Source: Arthrobacter oryzae
Lineage (GTDB): Bacteria > Actinomycetota > Actinomycetes > Actinomycetales > Micrococcaceae
Reading direction: 5' to 3'
Assembly: GCF_030718995.1 (NCBI RefSeq)
Contig: NZ_CP132204.1
Coordinates: forward strand, 3,844,001 to 3,908,000
Length of the DNA: 64,000 nt
This document shows, in pieces, positions 10,272 to 17,558 of this stretch (the first letter of the stretch is position 1; every line of letters starts with the position of its first letter). The notes under the pieces are model-generated. The model was not told the DNA's origin. It made no database searches and saw nothing but the letters and a program-made list of their open reading frames with translations. The translations under genes and the position numbers were made by a program.

Positions 10272-10445
10272 TCACCCTCCTGCCGTCGGCCCTATCCAGG
10301 CACTGTAGTTGCCTCCCGATCCTCCGCCGCCGCTATCGTCATCCTTGCCGCATCGTCGACAGCGTCTATACACGCCCCCGTCGTCGGCATGTTCGACGTG
10401 CCAATCGTGCCGAATGTTCAGCTTGCACAGCAGGGCCTGGATCAT
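10272..10445 (-). CDS. Small zinc-ribbon-like hypothetical protein
   Basis: A 57-residue protein starting MIQALLCKLNIRHDWH. It continues with a conserved-looking block EHADDGGVYRRCRRCGKDDD, where CRRC and the His residues could bind a metal, and ends in a Gly/Ser tail. I recall similar 55-60-residue orphan proteins in actinobacteria with the same RHxWH...YRRCxRCGK layout. The ATG 10445 is preferred over the upstream in-frame ATG because the conserved part begins there. The function is unknown. Confidence 0.6.
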   Translation of the reverse strand: MIQALLCKLNIRHDWHVEHADDGGVYRRCRRCGKDDDSGGGGSGGNYSAWIGPTAGG

Positions 10446-10939
10446 GGCAGCCTCCGATTCAAATCGCAACGCCCATACCTCTAATGATGGCCTCCGCACC
10501 GAACCTGGGAAACGGGCAATCGTTGGATAGCGATTGACGTGTGTTTCCGTGTCCTATGGATGCTGAATGTTTCGTGGGACCGGGCTACTGAAGCGGAGAC
10601 GGCGGTTCGGGTGAAGTGGCTTCGGATTTCATCCACCCGCAGCGCAGGCGATCCTTTGGGCTTCTGTTGCCGATCTTCAAAACATCGGTCGATTGACGTG
10701 CAGAAAGGACGGATGGCGTAGGGAGTGGACGGCCCGGAATCTACCCTGGGACACCTCCGCGACAAACACGGCCGCGCGATCCGGCTGCAGGAACAGAATC
10801 CGGCCGCGCCAGCGTGTTCACCGTGTACCCGTCGCTGAGCGGTTCCGTCTCTGAAGCCGCGTGGCGTCTCCGCGTCCATGTGCAGTTACCGGGGCAACAG
10901 TTCCCTGAAAGCGTGGCAGGCCACTGTTACACTCTGCCC
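10446..10939. other. Gene-free stretch
   Basis: About 490 bp without a convincing gene on either strand. It contains a possible -10 TTACACT about 8 nt before the ATG at 10940, consistent with a leaderless transcript for the Lgt-like gene. Confidence 0.45.
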
Positions 10940-11701
10940 ATGATCGGGCTTCCCTTCGCGGGAGACGGGCTAGTGCACGCCGGCCTGTTAGGGCTGGGAA
11001 TCCTCGCAGCCTTGCTGTTCTACGCCTGTGAGAAGCGCTGGCGTGGCCTGTCCGACCCGCGGTTGTGGCCCATTGCCGGTTTCGCTGTAGCCTTCGGGGC
11101 GATCGGTTCGAGGGTGCTCACGTGGGATGTTTCCCGCCAGGTCTCCTTGGCGGACTGGTGGGAAAACGGTGACCTCAGCATCCTCGCGGGCCTTGTAGGG
11201 GCGTGGCTCGGCGTCCACTTGGGTAAGCGGCTGACACATTACGGCGAATCGACCCGGGATTTGCTTGCGCCCGCGGTCGCCTTGGTGCTGGTCATCGGGT
11301 GCGTCGGCTGTCTCTTGACGGAACTGCCCGGCACCCCGGGTGGGGGCGCATGGGGGATAACACTCACGCCCGGGCAGGCAGCGATGCTGGGCGGACGACC
11401 CGGGGAAGGGCTCCACCCGTCCTTTGCCTACGAAATCCAGTTCCATGTGGCCGCATTCGCGCTCATGTGGCGCTATCGTGACCGCCTGCCTCATCCTGGC
11501 GACCTCTTCATCTGCTACGTGACTTCCTACGCCTTGTTCCGGTCCGGGGTCAAAGTCGTCCGGGGCAACGAGCTGTTCTGGCCGGGGATGAGTCGTCCCC
11601 AATGTTTCCTCCTGATGATTCTCCCCCTGCTGCTCTGGCGGATGCTGCGGGATTCGGGAAACCACTCCGCCCAAAGTCGGAAAGAAGAGTGGCATGAGTG
11701 A
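10940..11701 (+). CDS. Divergent prolipoprotein diacylglyceryl transferase-like membrane protein
   Basis: A 253-residue polytopic membrane protein related to Lgt, which transfers a diacylglyceryl group to the lipobox Cys of prolipoproteins. The Lgt-like features are LHPSFAYEI (family HPxxLYE), FRSGVKVVRGNE in place of the GRxxxExxR region, and about seven hydrophobic helices. The HGGL motif is not preserved (SILAGLVGAWLG at the equivalent place), so catalysis is doubtful. ATG 10940 has no ribosome binding site but a -10-like TTACACT just upstream. It overlaps the next small membrane gene by 8 nt, so they form an operon. Confidence 0.7.
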   Translation: MIGLPFAGDGLVHAGLLGLGILAALLFYACEKRWRGLSDPRLWPIAGFAVAFGAIGSRVLTWDVSRQVSLADWWENGDLSILAGLVGAWLGVHLGKRLTHYGESTRDLLAPAVALVLVIGCVGCLLTELPGTPGGGAWGITLTPGQAAMLGGRPGEGLHPSFAYEIQFHVAAFALMWRYRDRLPHPGDLFICYVTSYALFRSGVKVVRGNELFWPGMSRPQCFLLMILPLLLWRMLRDSGNHSAQSRKEEWHE

Positions 11702-12056
11702 CGACAACCCCGAAGAAGCCTGGAGCCCACTGCCACCGCCCCGAGAAGAGGAGCCGCCCTCTAAAACAGGGTTCGGCCTCGTGATGCTCGGAATCCTGTT
11801 AGGGGCTCCTGCCCTTTATGCCCTTTATTTTGGGACAACAAGGGGTATCGCTCCGGATGAAGGGTACAAGACCTTCCTCGCCGGGCCTGCAGCGTTCATA
11901 CCCATCGCCATCTATCTGGCGGTGGCGATTGTGCTGGCGGTCCGGCCACGCACGTCCCGGTTGGGTGCGGGGCTGCTCATGGGCCTGGGAATCTTCACCC
12001 TGCTCGGCGGCGGGCTCTGCGTCGGATACCTCTCCCAGATGAGAGGCCTGAGATGA
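11694..12056 (+). CDS. Hypothetical membrane protein, three helices
   Basis: A 120-residue protein with a Pro/Glu-rich cytoplasmic N-terminus (residues 1-27) followed by three hydrophobic segments (FGLVMLGILLGAPALYALYF, PIAIYLAVAIVLAV, GAGLLMGLGIFTLLGGGLCV). The start overlaps the end of the Lgt-like gene by 8 nt, so the two are translationally coupled and may act together. No family is recognised. Confidence 0.65.
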   Translation: MSDDNPEEAWSPLPPPREEEPPSKTGFGLVMLGILLGAPALYALYFGTTRGIAPDEGYKTFLAGPAAFIPIAIYLAVAIVLAVRPRTSRLGAGLLMGLGIFTLLGGGLCVGYLSQMRGLR

Positions 12057-12092
12057 ATCCGTCCTCGTTCGCTTCCCGACCGTCGTTGCCCG

Positions 12093-12122
12093 GCCCCGGA
12101 TGGTGGCAGAGGCTGCCGGGGC
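12093..12122 (+). terminator. Possible hairpin after the Lgt-like operon
   Basis: GCCCCGG and CCGGGGC form a 7-bp perfect stem with a 16-nt loop, 37 nt after the stop at 12056. There is no T run. A terminator role is plausible but weakly supported. Confidence 0.3.
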
Positions 12123-12265
12123 AAAGCCCAGTATTCCTGCGATTAAAACGGCACCCCGACCCGGGGCAACGCCGTGACCCCAGCATCCCCGGTAGGACTC
12201 TCGGCACGAGTAGTCAGTACTCATATTTCCGAACTCTGTAACCCCCTCCCGGTACAGCACTGCGG

Positions 12266-12504
12266 GTGCCTACACGAGAGCAGGCCATGGACTTCTACGA
12301 GGGCATGGTCGCCCGTGCTGACCCCGCTGACACGAATTCAATGACGCAGCGGGCCCGGTGGAACCTTCGCTGTCCCGGCAGGAATGACGACCAGCAATCT
12401 GCCAGCAGGCGTTCAAGTCGTCGCCCCCCTATCTCGAGGACCGGACCGCAATCGACATCGGCCGACACGTCGAACAGATAGTGGGCCGGCTGACCCGTAA
12501 CTAA
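12266..12504 (+). pseudogene. Frameshifted small hypothetical ORF
   Basis: TTG/ATG-started frame MPTREQAMDFYEGMVARADPA at 12266 and, in another frame, QAFKSSPPYLEDRTAIDIGRHVEQIVGRL ending at TAA 12502-12504. Both halves look coding and are joined by a frame change near 12390. No family is recognised; it reads as one decayed small gene of about 80 codons. Confidence 0.35.
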
Positions 12505-12555
12505 AGTATTGATCGGCACCTGCTGACATGTGGCCACGCAGGACTAAAATGAGCC

Positions 12556-13272
12556 ATGCCCGTCACCGGCCGAGTCGTCTCTGCCGCGGTGCTGCTCGTC
12601 ATTGGGGCAGGACTGGCCCTCCTGGCTGTGCTGGTCCATTACGGTTTCATGGCAATGTACGGTGGTGTCACCGATACGGCGTTCGAGGGGTTCATGTGGG
12701 GGTTGACGTCCGGTCCCTCCGGATTGGCGCTCGGTCTGGTCGTGGTGGTTGCGCTGATCGGCTTCATGCTCTCGACAAGACGGTGGATGCGGCTGACGGC
12801 CGTGGCCGTTCCGGTCCTTATGCTGATCGGTATGTTCGCTGTCACCCCTGCGGCGCTGGTGCAGAAGATGGAGAAACAGTTTGTTTCCGCTCCGCAGTGC
12901 GTGACCGAAGGCACTGACGAGCCCATGGCCACCGCAGACCGTGAGTCTCAGCAGGTGTTCGATTCCATCGAGCACATCGGCCATTTTAAGGGTGGCGGCG
13001 GCATGAGTGGTGTCGCCGGCTGTACGCGCTGGTTTGTGCTCCCGGAAGACGTCGATGTGTTGCAGCACTATCGTGCAGCGCTGCCAGCGGCGGGGTGGGA
13101 AGTGGTCGAGGATGACGGGCGTCACGTGCGGGCGCACCTTGATGGCCGGGCGTTCGACGTGATGACCTGCCCCGGAGGCGGTGTCGTCTGGGCCGGAAGC
13201 GACGATGACCGCTCATACGGACAGGGAAGGCCTGAGCTGGCGGGCACTGAAATTTGTCCACACGACCTCTGA
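12556..13272 (+). CDS. Hypothetical membrane protein with extracytoplasmic domain
   Basis: A 238-residue protein with three hydrophobic segments in the first 105 residues (VVSAAVLLVIGAGLALLAVL, GLALGLVVVVALIGFML, LTAVAVPVLMLIGMFAV). A C-terminal domain of about 130 residues with four Cys (QCVTEG, AGCTRWF, MTCPGGG, EICPHDL) probably faces outside. No family is recognised. The ATG 12556 lies 15 nt after an ACTAAAATG sequence with only weak ribosome binding potential. Confidence 0.6.
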   Translation: MPVTGRVVSAAVLLVIGAGLALLAVLVHYGFMAMYGGVTDTAFEGFMWGLTSGPSGLALGLVVVVALIGFMLSTRRWMRLTAVAVPVLMLIGMFAVTPAALVQKMEKQFVSAPQCVTEGTDEPMATADRESQQVFDSIEHIGHFKGGGGMSGVAGCTRWFVLPEDVDVLQHYRAALPAAGWEVVEDDGRHVRAHLDGRAFDVMTCPGGGVVWAGSDDDRSYGQGRPELAGTEICPHDL

Positions 13273-13412
13273 AAACACGTAAACGTAGGCGTTTGCCTCG
13301 CTTGTCGTGTCGGTGTCTATATTTCGGGATCGACAACGGCGCGCCCCTGCGCAGACCCTTTGCGCTGCAGACGAACCACCGACTTAATGTGTTCTGCGTT
13401 TCCTCCCAGCCA

Positions 13413-13720
13413 CTATTGGCAGCTGATGCTTTCCGGCCAACGCGTGTTGCAGGTGTTGAGGGTTGTGCCGTCGGGGTTGACGTTCATGTCGAGCAGGTCG
13501 ACCTTTGGGTAGTCCTTTGTGCAAGGCGTCGGTGTGCATCCTCGGCCGATGGGATAGGTGAGGGTGCCGCCGCCTGGCGCGTTGCCGATGGCGGTGTTGT
13601 TGGAGAAGATGTTCCCTCTGGCTGTCTGGCCTCCAGGCCGGGTCGGTGTTGGGGTTGTTGGTGACGACGACACCGAACTTCCAACCGCCAAGAATCCGGC
13701 CGGCACAACAGGCCCGGCCC
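13413..13720 (-). pseudogene. Remnant of a secreted-protein gene
   Basis: Two adjacent minus-strand frames look coding. One gives LGGWKFGVVVTNNPNTDPAWRP (about 13630-13700). The next gives NIFSNNTAIGNAPGGGTLTYPI through CNTRWPESISC to the stop at 13413. They appear to be one C-terminal region broken by a frameshift near 13620; the Cys-rich, Thr/Asn-rich composition suggests an exported protein. The 5' part is missing at the junction with the next plus-strand gene. The family is not identified. Confidence 0.4.
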
Positions 13721-13809
13721 GGAACGATCAACCATGATCGCTCCAGCGGTGCCCATTCATATTTCAGCAGGCGTACCGCCTGACCAAGACATTCGATAAG
13801 GTTGATGTC

Positions 13810-14337
13810 GTGGGGGAAAAGAAGGCTGCCGACGCGCACTTCCTGCGGGCAGTGAACCGTCCGTACTACTACGGGTACGCCAAAACAGGTAAAACCGTCT
13901 ACGCCTACACGAAGGAAGAATGGGGCATCGGTGCAAGCTCCGGCGGCGGCGACCAGCACGTGATTCGCTCCTTCTACTTCAGCCTCCTGGGAACCGTCCT
14001 GATCTTTCTCCCGGCCACCCTTGCCTGTGTCATCTTCGGGCTCCTTGTGCTGTTCAAGATGCCGCTCATGGCGTTGGTCATGCTTTTCTTCGCCGCCCTC
14101 TTCGGACTCGGAGTCCTCCAGGGATACTTTAACGTCACCGAAGAATGGCGGGGGAGGAAGGCCCGGAAACTCAAAGGCCTCCCCAAGCCCTGGTGGGAGG
14201 CGGCCGATGACCACGCCTACGAATGGTTCCTCACCCACCCCGATCCCCGCATCCAGTTGACCCTGGATTACTTCCCGTATTCGGTGAAACTCCGGAACGA
14301 AGACCGACGCAACGGCCAGATCAGCGGAGGGGCCTGA
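13810..14337 (+). CDS. Hypothetical membrane protein, possibly 5'-truncated
   Basis: Coding-like sequence for 175 residues from GTG 13810: a basic/aromatic start, two adjacent hydrophobic helices (YFSLLGTVLIFLPATLACVIFGLLV, PLMALVMLFFAALFGLGVL) and a soluble tail. The frame stays open and coding-like upstream to 13738 (FQQAYRLTKTFDKVDVVG), with no good start there. The gene may therefore have lost its front at the junction with the remnant on the other strand. No family is recognised. Confidence 0.5.
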   Translation: MGEKKAADAHFLRAVNRPYYYGYAKTGKTVYAYTKEEWGIGASSGGGDQHVIRSFYFSLLGTVLIFLPATLACVIFGLLVLFKMPLMALVMLFFAALFGLGVLQGYFNVTEEWRGRKARKLKGLPKPWWEAADDHAYEWFLTHPDPRIQLTLDYFPYSVKLRNEDRRNGQISGGA

Positions 14338-14338
14338 C

Positions 14339-14612
14339 GTGCCTGGTGGCTCGCCTGCAGACTCCGACATCCCGCTCGAGGTGAGCATGAGCGTTAAAGG
14401 ACGGCTGGGCCGGGTGGCCGCCCGTCGATGAAGAGTTGACCGTCACCCTTCCCGTCTCCGCATGGCACTTCGCCATGCGGCAGCTTCGCAAATGGGACCA
14501 GGCTGCGCGACAAACCAACGGCAGTGAGCCGGGGCAGCCCGAACTCAGGGGCCCGGTAATCGCGTCGTTTGAACATCATCATGGCCCACCCGTCGTTTCC
14601 CTGGCAGGATGA
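14339..14612 (+). pseudogene. Small hypothetical gene with a probable frameshift
   Basis: GTG 14339 overlaps the previous gene's TGACGTG junction and reads VPGGSPADSDIPLEVSMSVKG. In the next frame coding-like sequence continues with DGWAGWPPVDEELTVTLPV and SAWHFAMRQLRKWDQAARQ, ending at TGA 14610-14612. One frame change near 14400 would join them into a protein of about 90 residues. No family is recognised. Confidence 0.3.
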
Positions 14613-14625
14613 GGCCCCACCGCCC

Positions 14626-15117
14626 CGGTGGAGGAATACGACGCCGGGGCTTTCGCCGCCGTTCGTGGGCGTCAACCTGCAAGGGGACGTTCAACCTCAC
14701 CCAGCGGGCCATTTCGCTGCTGAAGGAATCCGACGCAGCCTCTATCGTGACCATGTCCTCCCTGGCCGGCCGCTTCGGGTACCCGCACCGTGTTGCGTAC
14801 TCCACCACCAAGTGGGGACTGGTCGGCTTTGCCAGGACCCTCGCCATGGAACTGGGCCCTTCGGCATCACCTCGAACACGATCCATCCGGGAGCTGTGGA
14901 CGGCCCGCGCATCATGAGCGTCTTCGAAGGCCGCGCCTCCGTCCCCGGGCGCACCCTCCAGAAGGAAATTGACTCCGCCATGGACAACCGGTCCGTGAAG
15001 AAGTTCATCAACCCTGATGACATTGCCGCGCTGATCCTGTTCCTCGCCGGGCCGCACGCCCGCACCATCTCCGGCCAGATGTTCCCCATCGACGGCGACT
15101 CAAAGTGTGCAGTCTAA
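14626..15117 (+). pseudogene. Frameshifted short-chain dehydrogenase
   Basis: SDR segments run through three frames: VEEYDAGAFAAV, then TFNLTQRAISLLKESDAASIVTMSSL with the catalytic RVAYSTTKWGLVGFARTLAMEL (YxxxK), then FGITSNTIHPGAVDGPRIM to DDIAALILFLAGPHARTISG. The N-terminal NAD-binding TGxxxGxG half is missing. The C-terminal half is nearly intact, so this is a truncated, twice-frameshifted gene. It lies tail to tail with the LysR gene beside a Rieske oxygenase, so it may once have belonged to that catabolic cluster. Confidence 0.8.
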
Positions 15118-15166
15118 ATGCGCACCCAAACAGCTCCCAACGAATCCCGTTTCCAGCCAAGCGGTC

Positions 15167-16099
15167 TCAGAGATCGTCTTCGGGCCGGGCAGTGAGGATC
15201 CGGTTGGCCCTGACCTGAAGGATGCCGAGCGACTCCTGGATCAGGGGCGATGCGATGCTGCCGCTGCGCACCGCAGCGACAATGCGGCGAGCGGGCTTCC
15301 CCTTGCCAGTAATGCGCAGTCGAACCACGTTTTCGGCTCCACGCAGGGGTGCCAGTCGCGGCAGCAGGCCCACGCCCAGCCCCGCGCCAACGAAGGCGAT
15401 CTGGGTTTCCCATTCAACGGCCTCATGGGCAATCCTCGGTGTCACTCCGACTGCCGTGAACGCCGCGGTGAATAGCGAATGGTAGGTGGAGCCGGCGGCC
15501 TCGGTGATCCAGGGTTCCGATGCCAGCTCTTCGAGCGTCACCGTTTCCCGCGATGCCAACGGATGGTCAGCCGGAATGATCACGTCCAGGGGATCGTCAA
15601 GCAGAACGGTCTGCTCGAAGCGCGGATCGTCCTCAACGTAGGTGTCGGACTGCATGGCGACGATGACCGCGAGGTCGATTCGCTCGGCAACCAACAAGTC
15701 AAAGCAACGGTCCGGGTTGGCCTCGAGTACTTGGACATCCAGCAGAGGGCGTGTTGAGCGCAGGGTAGCTGCCAGCGGCGCGAGCAACTGTGCAGCTGCC
15801 GTGGAGAATCCGCCGAGGCCAAAATGGGACTGCACCTGGTCGCCGGCCTCCATGGCTGCGGCGCGCAGGCTCTCCCATTCGGCAATGAGGGTGTCCGAGC
15901 CCGCCACGAGAAAGCGGCCCGTGGCGGTCAGCCGCACACCCCGGCCGTCCTTCGTCAGCAGCTGCATTCCAAGCACGCGCTGGAGCTCCCGCAACTGCGC
16001 GGAGACGGCGGAAGGAGAATAACCTGTCAGCTCCGCAGTCGCGCCAATGGTGCCGCACCGGGCAAACACCCGAAGTGTGATGAGCCTTGGGTCAATCAT
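15167..16099 (-). CDS. LysR family transcriptional regulator
   Basis: A 310-residue LysR protein. The N-terminal winged helix is RLITLRVFARCGTIGATAELTGYSPSAVSAQLRELQRVLG, and the C-terminal effector domain has two periplasmic-binding-like lobes (LGVGLLPRLAPL near the end). It is divergent from the Rieske oxygenase genes and is the likely activator of that pair. ATG 16099 is chosen; an in-frame GTG at 16114 with GAAG upstream is an alternative. A TGCA-N7-TGCA dyad overlaps the start region. Confidence 0.9.
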   Translation of the reverse strand: MIDPRLITLRVFARCGTIGATAELTGYSPSAVSAQLRELQRVLGMQLLTKDGRGVRLTATGRFLVAGSDTLIAEWESLRAAAMEAGDQVQSHFGLGGFSTAAAQLLAPLAATLRSTRPLLDVQVLEANPDRCFDLLVAERIDLAVIVAMQSDTYVEDDPRFEQTVLLDDPLDVIIPADHPLASRETVTLEELASEPWITEAAGSTYHSLFTAAFTAVGVTPRIAHEAVEWETQIAFVGAGLGVGLLPRLAPLRGAENVVRLRITGKGKPARRIVAAVRSGSIASPLIQESLGILQVRANRILTARPEDDL

Positions 16100-16113
16100 G
16101 CACCTATTATGCA
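16099..16113. promoter_or_regulatory. TGCA-N7-TGCA dyad, possible LysR site
   Basis: TGCACCTATTATGCA is an A/T-centred inverted repeat of the kind bound by LysR proteins. It overlaps the LysR start, so it could serve autoregulation. Support is by pattern and position only. Confidence 0.35.
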
Positions 16114-16197
16114 CGGTTATCTTCTAAATCTTGCGCTTTTGTTGCAGTTCAATCGTCCCTAATCTCATGACTACAAGGATTTCGACAACGCGGTTGC

Positions 16198-16212
16198 ACC
16201 ACGCACCGTGGT
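16198..16212. promoter_or_regulatory. ACCACG-CAC-CGTGGT dyad upstream of the Rieske gene
   Basis: A perfect 6-bp inverted repeat with a 3-nt centre lies 45 bp before the ATG of the oxygenase. It is a candidate regulator site in the LysR/oxygenase intergenic region; no other copy was noticed. Confidence 0.3.
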
Positions 16213-16256
16213 CGTCACGAAACGCATACTTACCCAGGCCTCCCGGGAGGAAACAC

Positions 16257-17558
16257 ATGTCTGCTCCAGTCTTGCCCCTCAACTCACGCGGAAAACTCGC
16301 TTCATCTTTGCCTGCAGAGCAGTTGACGGAGATCAGCGAGCTGTTCGAGTTCCGGCGCAAGGGATATTCCCTCGACGCGCCCTTCTATACCGATGCCACG
16401 ATTTTCAAGATCGACATGGAGGCCATTTTTGGCCAGCACTGGATTTTTGCCGCCAGCATCGCCGAACTCCCGGAGCCGGGCGACTACGTCACCGTCGACT
16501 ATGGGCCTTACTCCCTGATCGTGCTGCGCAATGACGACGGCGGCGTGAACGTTCTGCACAACGTGTGCCGCCACCGCGGCGCCCGCGTCCTGACTCAGCC
16601 CGCCGGGTCAACAGGAAACCTGGTCTGCGGCTACCACTCTTGGACTTACTCTCCGGAGGGCAATCTGATCCACGCCTCTGCACCGGGGGAGACGAAGTTC
16701 GACAAGGGGTGTTTCGGCCTCAAGCGCGCCCACAGCCGGGTGGTTGCCGGACTCATCTTCGTCTGCATTGCGGACGAACCGCCGGCGGATTTTGACGAAA
16801 CCGCCAAGATTTTCGAGCCCTACCTCGCGCCCCACGATCTGTCGAAGACGAAAATCGCCTACCAGCAGAACATCGTCGAGGAGGGCAACTGGAAGCTCGT
16901 CATGGAGAACAACCGTGAGTGCTACCACTGCGACGGCCACCCGGAGCTCGCCTGTTCCCTCTTCCCCACCTGGGGCCTGACGGAGGGCCTGATTCCGGCC
17001 CACCTTGAGGAAGTGTGGGACCGCAACAAGGAAGCACAGTCCTCGCTCGAGGAGCGTTGCCGCCGCTATGGCCTTCCCTACGAAGTTGTGGAGGAGCTCG
17101 ACACCCGCATAGCGGGAATCCGCATCTCGCGGGAATCGCTCGACGGCGACGGCGAATCGTTCTCGCCCGATGGGCGCAGGCTGTCCAAGAAGCTGCTCGG
17201 CGACTTGCGGGACTTCCGCCTTGGCCGCTGCTCGATGCACCTGCAGCCCAACAGCTGGTTCCACTTCCTGGGGGACCATGTCATCACGTTCGGCGTTTTC
17301 CCCATCAACGAACACCAGTCCTTGGTACGCACTACCTGGCTGGTAGCTGACGACGCCGAGGAAGGCGTCGACTACGACCTGGACAAACTCACCTACACCT
17401 GGAAGCAGACCAATCTGCAGGACAAGGCGTTCGTGGAGCTGTGCCAGACGGGCGCCGGCAGCCCCGCCTACGAGCCCGGCCCTTACATGAAGAGCGAATA
17501 CCAGGTGGAGGCGTTCATCAACTGGTACGTGCAGCGCGTCCAGGAGCACTTGGCATGA
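16257..17558 (+). CDS. Rieske oxygenase subunit, quaternary-amine N-demethylase type (GbcA-like)
   Basis: A 433-residue Rieske non-heme iron oxygenase. The Rieske cluster ligands are Cys104 and His106 (NVCRHRGA) and Cys124 and His127 (CGYHSW). The mononuclear iron motif is ENNRECYHCDGHPEL at 218-231. The Glu at 218 in place of the Asp of ring hydroxylases is the hallmark of the glycine-betaine/stachydrine/carnitine branch. The likely reaction is oxidative removal of an N-methyl group, or a related C-N cleavage, from a quaternary amine; the exact substrate cannot be read. ATG 16257 follows GGGAGGAAA. It overlaps the reductase gene (ATGA) and is divergent from LysR. Confidence 0.85.
   Translation: MSAPVLPLNSRGKLASSLPAEQLTEISELFEFRRKGYSLDAPFYTDATIFKIDMEAIFGQHWIFAASIAELPEPGDYVTVDYGPYSLIVLRNDDGGVNVLHNVCRHRGARVLTQPAGSTGNLVCGYHSWTYSPEGNLIHASAPGETKFDKGCFGLKRAHSRVVAGLIFVCIADEPPADFDETAKIFEPYLAPHDLSKTKIAYQQNIVEEGNWKLVMENNRECYHCDGHPELACSLFPTWGLTEGLIPAHLEEVWDRNKEAQSSLEERCRRYGLPYEVVEELDTRIAGIRISRESLDGDGESFSPDGRRLSKKLLGDLRDFRLGRCSMHLQPNSWFHFLGDHVITFGVFPINEHQSLVRTTWLVADDAEEGVDYDLDKLTYTWKQTNLQDKAFVELCQTGAGSPAYEPGPYMKSEYQVEAFINWYVQRVQEHLA

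Noticed and set aside
16131-16256. Longer N-terminus for the Rieske protein
   Set aside because: The added residues are not conserved and begin at TTG without a ribosome binding site; ATG 16257 follows GGGAGGAAA.
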